Source: Chloroflexota bacterium
GTDB lineage: Bacteria; Chloroflexota; Limnocylindria; Limnocylindrales; CSP1-4
Direction of reading: 5' to 3'
DNA: 5,317 bases
Assembly (NCBI GenBank): GCA_029858845.1
Contig: JAOUEG010000142.1
Span: forward strand, 1 to 5,317
Below are positions 1 through 5,317 of this stretch, in pieces. Position numbers and translations under genes: made by a program. The first letter of the stretch is position 1. Each line of letters opens with the position of its first letter. The notes beneath the pieces are model-generated. The model saw nothing but the letters and a program-made list of their open reading frames with translations. It was not told the DNA's origin and ran no database searches.

Positions 1-61
1 CGACCGCGGCCCTGGCCCCCGCTCATACGGCTACCCGGCAGTCGTCCCGGCCCGGACCGGC
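1..61. other. Upstream stretch, no gene established
   Basis: This short stretch lies before the first gene. In frame 2 it reads as 20 open codons closed by a TAG at 62-64, so it could be the tail of an upstream plus-strand gene. On the minus strand an ATG at 26-24 opens a frame that leaves the window after eight codons, so a divergent gene is also possible. Both fragments are too short to identify. The frame of the first gene is also open to the left edge, but between the edge and the ATG at 78 it contains no ATG, GTG or TTG codon. Confidence 0.25.
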
Positions 62-78
62 TAGACTCGGTATACCGA
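62..78 (+). promoter_or_regulatory. Putative -10 element and 12-bp palindrome at the operon start
   Basis: TAGACT at 62-67 fits the TANNNT pattern of a sigma-70-type -10 box. Transcription from it would begin near 74-75, giving a leader of only a few bases before the ATG at 78. There is no purine-rich Shine-Dalgarno sequence before that ATG, which agrees with leaderless or near-leaderless translation. No good -35 box is seen at the expected distance (about 39-44). TCGGTATACCGA at 67-78 is a perfect 12-bp inverted repeat whose last base is the A of the start codon. It could be an operator overlapping the start site, or chance. The promoter call is inference. Confidence 0.35.
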
Positions 79-3000
79 TGCGTGATCTATTCGACGATTT
101 CCTGGACGACCTCCGACGCCGCGAGGCTGCAGCCCGCGGTGAGGACCCCGACGCCGTTACACCCAGGCGCCCGCGTCGCGTGGGGCCCGACGACGAGCCT
201 GGCGACGACGATCCGGGTCGTGCCGACGGGCCTGACGACGACGATCCGAGCCGCGCCGGCGGGCCCCCGCGGGAGCCGTCTCCGCCGCGACGGCGCCGGG
301 TCGCCGAGGACGGTGGCCGAGGTGGGCCCCGGATCGGCTGGTTCGTCGTCGGTGCGATCCTCCTTGTCCTCTTCACCGTCATCAGCTTCGGCCTCGACCT
401 GTGGACCGATGTCCTGTGGTACCAGAGCGTCGGCTTCGACGGCGTCTTCTGGACTCGACTGGGGGCTCAGGCTGGGCTGTTCGTCGCGACGCTGGGCGCC
501 GCGCTGCTCATCCTGCTGGGCAACCTGTGGTTGGCCGGTCGCCTTCTGCCGCCACCGGATCCGTCGCGTCCGGGCGGATCGTTCCGATCGCTGTTCGAGC
601 GTCTGAACGAGGCGGCCCAACAAGGCGCGGACGCCCGAGGTCCGGCCCGGCGGTGGGCACCCGAGGAACCGCGGCCGGTCACCCTGGGCGCCGAGGACAT
701 GCCGGACCTGACGCCGATCGCTCGGGTGGTCCTGGTCATGGTGAGTGTCCTGATCGCCCTGACGATCGCGGGCACGGTGGCCTCGTCATGGCAGACCGTG
801 CTGCTCTGGCAGAACCGGGTCCCGTTCTCACCGGAGACGGCCGCCGCGGTCACGGATCCCATCTTCAATCGCGATATCGGGTTCTTCCTGTTCGAGCTGC
901 CGTTCCTGCGATTCGTGCAGGCCCTGTTCAACGGCGTCGTGGTGGCGACCCTCGTCGTGGTCCTGGCGCGGTACCTGGTGGGAGCCTCGCGCGGGAGTCT
1001 CGTGTTCGTCACGCCGGTCCGGGTCCACCTCGGCGTCCTCGGCGCGCTCTTCCTCCTCTCGGTGGCCTTCGGCTACCAGCTCGACAAGTGGGAGTTGGCC
1101 TACAGCACGCGCGGCTTCGTGACCGGCGTCGGCTTCACCGATCAGAACGCCCAGTTCTTCGCCTATGACGTGCTCACGATCATCTCCGGGATCGCCGCCG
1201 CGCTGCTCGTCGGCGGCGCCTTCACGCGGATGATCTGGCCGTTGGCGCTCACCATCGGTATCTGGGTCCTCGCATCGCTGGTGATCGGGCGGCTGTACCC
1301 GGAGGCGATCCAGCGGTTCACGGTCGAGCCCAACCAGTACGCCCAGGAGGAGCGCTACATCGCGAACAACATCGCGATGACGCGTCAGGCGTTCGCGCTG
1401 GACGAATGGGAGGACCGCTCGTTCAGCGGAGAAGATCGGCTGGACCTGGCGCAGATCGAGCAGGAGGACGCCGCAACGTTCCGCAACGCCCGGTTGTGGG
1501 ACTACCGGCCGCTCGGCGACACCCTCGACCAGCTGCAGCGCGTGCGCCGCTACTACGACTTCGTGGATGTGGACACGGACCGCTACGAGATCGACGGCGT
1601 CCAGCGGCAGGTCATGCTCTCCGCCCGCGAGCTCGCCCTGGATCAGAACCCGGGGGCCACGGGCTTCGTCAACCAGCGCATCGTGTACACCCACGGGATC
1701 GGCGCCGCCATGGTGCCGGTCAACGAGGTGGCGAACGAAGGGCAGCCGCGGCTGTTCATCAAGAACCTCCCGCCCGTCTCCTCGGACGGGGCGCCCGAGA
1801 TCACCCAGCCGCGCATCTACTTCGGCGAGCGGCCCAGCGAGTACGTCATCACCGGCGCCCGCCAGGCGGAATTCGACTACCCGACCGGGGAGGGCGAGAG
1901 CGGGGGCGACCCCGGCACGGAGACCCGCTGGACGGGCACGAGCGGCATCTCGCTCGAGGCGACGCTGAATCGGCTCCTTTTCGCGCTGCGGTTCCGCGAT
2001 CTCGACCTGCTGATCAGCGACCAGATCACGGCAGACAGCCAGCTCCTGTTCCATCGATCGCTGGGTGATCGGCTGGCGCGCATCGCGCCGTTCCTCCTGT
2101 ACGACAAGGATCCATATCTCGTCATCGACGGCAGCGGGCGCCTGGTCTACGTACAGGATGCCTACACCGTGTCGGACCGGTTCCCGCACGCCCAGGAGTT
2201 CGACCCGACCCTCCTGGAGACGACCGGCCTCGGATCGCGTCCGTTCAACTACATCCGCAACAGCGTCAAGATCACGATGGACGCCTACGACGGCACGATG
2301 AACTTCTACGCCCAGGATCCGTCCGACCCGATCCTTCGTGCCTGGTCGGGCATCTTCCAGACGCTCTTCAAGCCGGCGGATCAGCTCCCTGACGACATCC
2401 GCGCGCACCTGCGCGTACCGGAGGAGCTGTTCAACGTCCAGACGCGCATGTTCGGGCGCTATCACGTCACGAACCAGCTGCGCTTCTTCCAGAACGACGA
2501 CCTGTGGACCGTTCCGCAGGCGAAGGGCAGCAGCCAGACCCTCCCGTCCGAGGCGTACTACGTGATCATGCGCATGCCGGGTGAGCCGGAGGCGGAGTTC
2601 CTCCTCCTCCAGCCCATGGTCCCGATCAGCCGGCCCAACATGATCGCCTGGGTCGCGGCTCGGATGGATGCGCCCAACTACGGCACGACCCGGGTCTATC
2701 GGTTCCCGGCCGACACGACCATCTTCGGACCGGCCCAGATCGAGGCCAGGATCGTCCAGGACCCGCAGATCAGCCAGCAGTTCACCCTGTGGAGCCAGGG
2801 CGGCAGCACGGTCATCCAGGGCAACCTGATCGTCGTGCCCGTGGGTGATTCACTGATCTACCTGCAGCCCGTCTACCTGCAGTCCCAGCAGTCGGCGTTC
2901 CCGGAGTTCCAGCGGATCATCGTCGCCTCGCCGCGCCAGGTGGTATGGGCGCCGACCCTCGGCGAAGCCCTCGGCCTGCTGCTCGAGGCGGAAGGCACCG

Positions 3001-3293
3001 TGGAGCCGACACCACCGCCGGGCTCGTCGCCGGGCCCGGGCCCGAGCCCGACTCCGACACCACGCCCGTCCGGGACGCCCGGCCCCGCTGAGCCGCTGCC
3101 GGCGGACGTCCCGGGCCTGATCGAGTACGCCAACCTCCATTTCGAGCTCGCGCAGGGCGCGCTTCGCGCCGGCGATTTCGCTCTGTACGGTGACGAGATC
3201 GCGAAGGTGGAGGCTGCCCTGCGGCGACTTGACGAGCTCGCTCCGGGCCTGGGCCTCGCACCGCCCGAACCATCGGCCAGCCCGGCCCCATGA
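78..3293 (+). CDS. UPF0182 (COG1615) family integral membrane protein
   Basis: The biochemical role of this conserved family is, to my knowledge, not established. The protein has 1071 residues, somewhat longer than the usual 900-1000. Residues 1-85 are hydrophilic: Asp-rich at 37-57, then Pro/Arg-rich up to the first helix, which predicts a cytoplasmic N-terminus. Seven membrane helices are visible near 86-108, 133-155, 215-237, 283-302, 318-336, 364-383 and 388-409, placing the remaining 660 residues outside the membrane. Family-like blocks follow: YPEAIQRFTVEPNQY (407 on), YTHGIG (537), IYFGE (580), EFDYP (598), DKDPY (676), NYIRNSVK (724), YHVTNQ (795), RPN (852) and GPAQIEARI (884). A Pro/Ser/Thr/Gly linker at about 976-1010 leads to a helical tail (1014-1055) with the AGDF/YGDE signature typical of the family's C-terminus. 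No cysteine occurs. The ATG at 78 is the first standard start in this open frame and gives a normal hydrophilic N-terminus. Family assignment is firm; topology is predicted. Confidence 0.95.
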   Translation: MRDLFDDFLDDLRRREAAARGEDPDAVTPRRPRRVGPDDEPGDDDPGRADGPDDDDPSRAGGPPREPSPPRRRRVAEDGGRGGPRIGWFVVGAILLVLFTVISFGLDLWTDVLWYQSVGFDGVFWTRLGAQAGLFVATLGAALLILLGNLWLAGRLLPPPDPSRPGGSFRSLFERLNEAAQQGADARGPARRWAPEEPRPVTLGAEDMPDLTPIARVVLVMVSVLIALTIAGTVASSWQTVLLWQNRVPFSPETAAAVTDPIFNRDIGFFLFELPFLRFVQALFNGVVVATLVVVLARYLVGASRGSLVFVTPVRVHLGVLGALFLLSVAFGYQLDKWELAYSTRGFVTGVGFTDQNAQFFAYDVLTIISGIAAALLVGGAFTRMIWPLALTIGIWVLASLVIGRLYPEAIQRFTVEPNQYAQEERYIANNIAMTRQAFALDEWEDRSFSGEDRLDLAQIEQEDAATFRNARLWDYRPLGDTLDQLQRVRRYYDFVDVDTDRYEIDGVQRQVMLSARELALDQNPGATGFVNQRIVYTHGIGAAMVPVNEVANEGQPRLFIKNLPPVSSDGAPEITQPRIYFGERPSEYVITGARQAEFDYPTGEGESGGDPGTETRWTGTSGISLEATLNRLLFALRFRDLDLLISDQITADSQLLFHRSLGDRLARIAPFLLYDKDPYLVIDGSGRLVYVQDAYTVSDRFPHAQEFDPTLLETTGLGSRPFNYIRNSVKITMDAYDGTMNFYAQDPSDPILRAWSGIFQTLFKPADQLPDDIRAHLRVPEELFNVQTRMFGRYHVTNQLRFFQNDDLWTVPQAKGSSQTLPSEAYYVIMRMPGEPEAEFLLLQPMVPISRPNMIAWVAARMDAPNYGTTRVYRFPADTTIFGPAQIEARIVQDPQISQQFTLWSQGGSTVIQGNLIVVPVGDSLIYLQPVYLQSQQSAFPEFQRIIVASPRQVVWAPTLGEALGLLLEAEGTVEPTPPPGSSPGPGPSPTPTPRPSGTPGPAEPLPADVPGLIEYANLHFELAQGALRAGDFALYGDEIAKVEAALRRLDELAPGLGLAPPEPSASPAP
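204..266 (+). repeat. Imperfect tandem repeat encoding the Asp-rich N-terminal segment
   Basis: Two adjacent copies, 204-233 and 234-266, encode DDDPGRADGP and DDDDPSRAGGP (residues 43-63 of the UPF0182 protein). They differ by one inserted GAC codon and a few substitutions. This looks like local duplication in a disordered, acidic cytoplasmic tail. The family core does not need this segment, so it is probably lineage-specific. Confidence 0.55.
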
Positions 3294-4303
3294 ACCTCGG
3301 GGCGACGCTGGTGGCGTCGTTCCTCGTCACGCTCGTCCGGCCGGCCACCTGGCCGCTGGCTCTCGCCACGTTCCTGTTGCGAGGCGGGCTGCTCCTGGTC
3401 ATCGCCCCGATCGTCGTCATCCCGAGTCCGATCGGTCTCGCGAACATGATCGGTCCTGCGATCACGTCCTTCGTCTTCGGGGGGGTGTCGACGTGGCTGT
3501 TGGTGCTGATCGTCGGGGCGGCGCTCGTCGGACTCGTCTGGCTCGTGGGCGGCGGCCTGATGGCGGCTGCGGCCGAGGCCGAGGCCGTCGGTCTCGTCGC
3601 GTCCGACGAGGATGTCGCCGGGTCGCCCCGGTCGGTCGTACCGGACGATCGGGACTTGGCGCCGCGCATCCTCGCCGCACGGCTGCTCGCCCACGTTCCG
3701 ACCGCCGGTGCCCTCGCCTGGGGGCTGGCCACGATCGTGAGCGTCACATACCGCGAGCTGACCGTGCCCTCGGACGTGACGACGCCCATCGGTCTGCGCG
3801 TCATCGGCGGGGCCCCCGAGGCGATCGGAGTCATCGCCGCGACATGGATCCTCGGCCAGATCGTGGGTGCCCTCGCGGCGAGGCGGTTGGTGCTGGCCGG
3901 CGATGGCGTCGCGGCGGCCCTGGTCGGGGCAGGTCTCCGGTCGGTACGCCACCCGCTGCGGGTGCTGACGTTCGAGGCGGTTCCCCTGCTCGCCCTCGTC
4001 GCGGCATTGGTGCCGTCATTCGCGGCTGCGGCGACGGCCCTGGACGTCGTGCGCGCATCGCTCAGGGGCGAGGCCGGACCCATCCCGACGCTTGCGAGCG
4101 TCGCCCTCCTCGTCCTGATCTGGCTGGGTGGATTGACCCTGGCAGCCGTCGTCTCGGCCTGGCGCGCTGCAGTCTGGACGGTGGACTCGACCGGGACGTT
4201 CGGTGCACCCGGTGACGGCCGAGAGGGGGACTGGAACGAAGCGCCTTCGTCTGGCACGCTGGCGGACCTTCGATCCCGCGGGGTCGATCCGGAGACGAGG
4301 TGA
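3290..4303 (+). CDS. Uncharacterised multi-pass membrane protein
   Basis: I do not recognise a named family for this 337-residue protein. Hydrophobic stretches long enough to span the membrane lie near residues 24-44, 69-95, 134-152, 172-197, 229-249 and 268-290, giving about six helices. A charged, polar loop follows helix 2 (about 105-126) and a basic segment (198-224) precedes helix 5. The last 38 residues are a soluble, charged tail. There are no cysteines and no obvious catalytic, nucleotide-binding or transporter motif. The ATG at 3290 overlaps the TGA of the UPF0182 gene (ATGA), and no Shine-Dalgarno sequence precedes it, so translation is probably coupled to the upstream gene. The frame shows strong G/C at third codon positions and a membrane-protein composition, unlike the Arg/Pro-rich alternatives in other frames. 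It may assemble or work with the UPF0182 protein, but this is inferred only from the overlap. Confidence 0.85.
   Translation: MNLGATLVASFLVTLVRPATWPLALATFLLRGGLLLVIAPIVVIPSPIGLANMIGPAITSFVFGGVSTWLLVLIVGAALVGLVWLVGGGLMAAAAEAEAVGLVASDEDVAGSPRSVVPDDRDLAPRILAARLLAHVPTAGALAWGLATIVSVTYRELTVPSDVTTPIGLRVIGGAPEAIGVIAATWILGQIVGALAARRLVLAGDGVAAALVGAGLRSVRHPLRVLTFEAVPLLALVAALVPSFAAAATALDVVRASLRGEAGPIPTLASVALLVLIWLGGLTLAAVVSAWRAAVWTVDSTGTFGAPGDGREGDWNEAPSSGTLADLRSRGVDPETR
4297..4303 (+). promoter_or_regulatory. Ribosome binding site of the zinc-ribbon gene
   Basis: GAGGTGA matches part of the AGGAGGTGA Shine-Dalgarno consensus. Its GAGG core ends six bases before the ATG at 4307, which is good spacing. 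It overlaps the last codons and the stop of the preceding gene. It is the only clear ribosome binding site among the three starts, and it supports the ATG at 4307 over starts in competing frames. Confidence 0.7.
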
Positions 4304-4306
4304 GCG

Positions 4307-5317
4307 ATGGTGCAGTCGATCGTCTGCGGCGCGTGTCGCGCCGCGGTTCCCTACGGGAGGCTGTCCTGCCCGGCGTGCGGTGAACTGCTCGCGTCCGTCG
4401 TCGGAGCACCCCGGAGGGGTGTACCGGCCACGGCCGGCGGAGCGACCGAGGGCACCGGGTCGCCCGTGGGCCCGGCCGTCGCGATCCCCCCGCCGTCCGA
4501 GCTGGAGGATGGACCCGCCGCATCGCGATCGGACCCGGTACACGCCGTCAGCGGCCGATCCACCGCGGCAGCGACCGCCGTGCACGTCGCTGAAGGTCTC
4601 GTCGATGCGAACGCCGGGGCTGCTGTCGATGCCAACGCCGGGGCTGCTCCCGACGTCGCGACCGGCGCGGGGGCCGACCCTGGTCTCGGCAGGGACGAGC
4701 CGTCGGTGCCCCCCGAGGGCGGCTCCGGGACGACGAGGGTCGGTGACGAGCCGCCGCCGCCGGCGACCTTCGGCGCGCCCACCGCGATGGTCGAGCGAGC
4801 CGCGTGGGCGGAGAACGGGACACCGGGCGCCTACGTCCCGCCGCCGATCCTGCAGCCTGCCGGCCCGGCGGCGCCGGCGCGGGCGTGGGGCGGTCACGCT
4901 GGCGCCGAGGCGGAATCGAAGGCGGGGACCGCGGGCTCGACTCCGGACCCGGCAGCGACCGATCACCGATCGGCCGGGCAGGAGGGTCGCTCGGAGGGGC
5001 TCGCGCCGGATGCCGCGAAGCAGGCCGTCGAATTCGTCGGGTGGCTGTCGATCGCCGGCGCCGCCCTCGCCATGGCCGGATTCATCCTGCCGTGGTCCGA
5101 CGTGGTCATCGGAGCCTCCGGGGTGGACTACGTCGATCGCTGGGGCCTCGCCGGCCCCGGGCACATCCTGGTGCTGGTCGGCCTCCTCGGCATCGTCAGC
5201 GCCGCCGTGACGCGCGAGCGAGTCCCGATCTGGCTGGGGATCGGCCTGCCCGGGCTCGCGCTCGGTTCGCTGCTGGTCGGCCTCGTCTGGCCGTATGTCG
5301 TGGGCCCGCTGGGGGCC
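4307..5317 (+). CDS. Zinc-ribbon membrane protein, 3' end outside the window
   Basis: This gene is open from its ATG to the right edge: 337 codons with no stop, so it is incomplete. Residues 7-24 hold a four-cysteine zinc ribbon, C7-x2-C10-x10-C21-x2-C24, with the CPACG knuckle typical of small metal-binding ribbons. Residues 30-235 are a low-complexity Ala/Gly/Pro/Asp/Glu linker, probably disordered, containing two identical octapeptides VDANAGAA (99-114). Three predicted membrane helices follow near 243-262 (ending in ILPW), 286-301 and 308-328. The start lies three bases after the stop of the preceding gene, with a good ribosome binding site, so it belongs to the same operon. Ribbon-plus-membrane architectures are common among uncharacterised bacterial proteins. 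The ribbon is probably cytoplasmic and structural or protein-binding; no enzymatic residues are visible. Specific function is unknown. Confidence 0.85.
   Translation, partial: MVQSIVCGACRAAVPYGRLSCPACGELLASVVGAPRRGVPATAGGATEGTGSPVGPAVAIPPPSELEDGPAASRSDPVHAVSGRSTAAATAVHVAEGLVDANAGAAVDANAGAAPDVATGAGADPGLGRDEPSVPPEGGSGTTRVGDEPPPPATFGAPTAMVERAAWAENGTPGAYVPPPILQPAGPAAPARAWGGHAGAEAESKAGTAGSTPDPAATDHRSAGQEGRSEGLAPDAAKQAVEFVGWLSIAGAALAMAGFILPWSDVVIGASGVDYVDRWGLAGPGHILVLVGLLGIVSAAVTRERVPIWLGIGLPGLALGSLLVGLVWPYVVGPLGA
4601..4648 (+). repeat. 24-bp direct tandem repeat, two copies
   Basis: Copies at 4601-4624 and 4625-4648 differ by one base, a silent third-position change (GCG versus GCC), and each encodes VDANAGAA. 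The unit is a multiple of three, so copy number can change without breaking the zinc-ribbon protein's reading frame. It lies in the middle of the disordered linker. Confidence 0.9.

Noticed and set aside
1..26. Possible divergent gene starting at the minus-strand ATG (26-24)
   Set aside because: Only eight codons are in the window, with no clear ribosome binding site or promoter, so it cannot be supported.
828..2465. 545-codon open frame on the minus strand inside the UPF0182 gene
   Set aside because: It is antisense to strongly conserved family blocks, and its product is a charged, low-complexity sequence with no recognisable domain. Long antisense frames are expected in G+C-rich genes.
3031..3044. 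14-bp perfect palindrome CGGGCCCGGGCCCG
   Set aside because: It falls within Pro/Gly codons of the UPF0182 linker, where G/C-only palindromes arise easily. There is no U-tract or gene end that would make it a terminator.
3479..3485. Run of seven G bases that could hide a frameshift
   Set aside because: The membrane-protein frame continues smoothly through it, with helix 2 intact afterwards, so no frameshift is indicated.
2873..4257. Two minus-strand open frames (359 and 446 codons) across the first gene junction
   Set aside because: Both are Arg/Pro/Ser/Ala-rich, overlap each other in different frames and run against two well-supported plus-strand genes.
4016..5164. 382-codon minus-strand open frame opposite the third gene
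   Set aside because: Composition is Arg/Gly/Pro-rich with no recognisable motif; it is a shadow of the third gene.
4203..5210. 335-codon plus-strand open frame overlapping the second and third genes
   Set aside because: Its product is Arg/Pro/Ser-rich with no domain or membrane segment. The competing frame from 4307 has a ribosome binding site, a zinc ribbon and clear membrane helices.

Overview
The window is G+C-rich (roughly 70% by eye), with strongly G/C-ending codons. It carries three tightly packed plus-strand genes, all for membrane proteins. The best-supported call is a full-length UPF0182 (COG1615) family protein. This family is known from Actinobacteria, Cyanobacteria, Chloroflexota and some Firmicutes. 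The high G+C, the Pro/Thr/Ser-rich linker before the C-terminal segment, the near absence of Shine-Dalgarno sites at two of three starts, and zinc-ribbon/low-complexity/membrane proteins of this kind suggest a Chloroflexota genome of the Limnocylindria type. An actinobacterium cannot be excluded. The taxonomic placement is inference from style, not from a marker gene.

Layout: bases 1-77 are a short upstream stretch with a possible -10 element (62-67) and a perfect 12-bp palindrome (67-78) running into the first start codon. Bases 78-3293 encode the UPF0182 protein: an acidic then basic N-terminus, seven predicted membrane helices, a large extracytoplasmic region, a Pro-rich linker and a short helical C-terminus. 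Bases 3290-4303 encode a roughly six-helix membrane protein of unknown function, overlapping the first gene by an ATGA junction. Bases 4307-5317 hold the 5' part of a third gene, open to the right edge of the window. It encodes an N-terminal four-cysteine zinc ribbon, a roughly 210-residue low-complexity linker with a 24-bp tandem repeat, and three predicted membrane helices.

The 4-base overlap and the 3-base gap indicate one operon. Nothing in the sequence gives an enzymatic activity for any of the three proteins. The most that can be said is that they are co-expressed membrane proteins whose only cysteines (four) all lie in the zinc ribbon of the third. No RNA genes, mobile elements, CRISPR arrays or convincing terminators were seen. 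I did not find an evident novel system. The main leads are the conserved-or-not linkage of these three genes and the palindrome at the operon's start.
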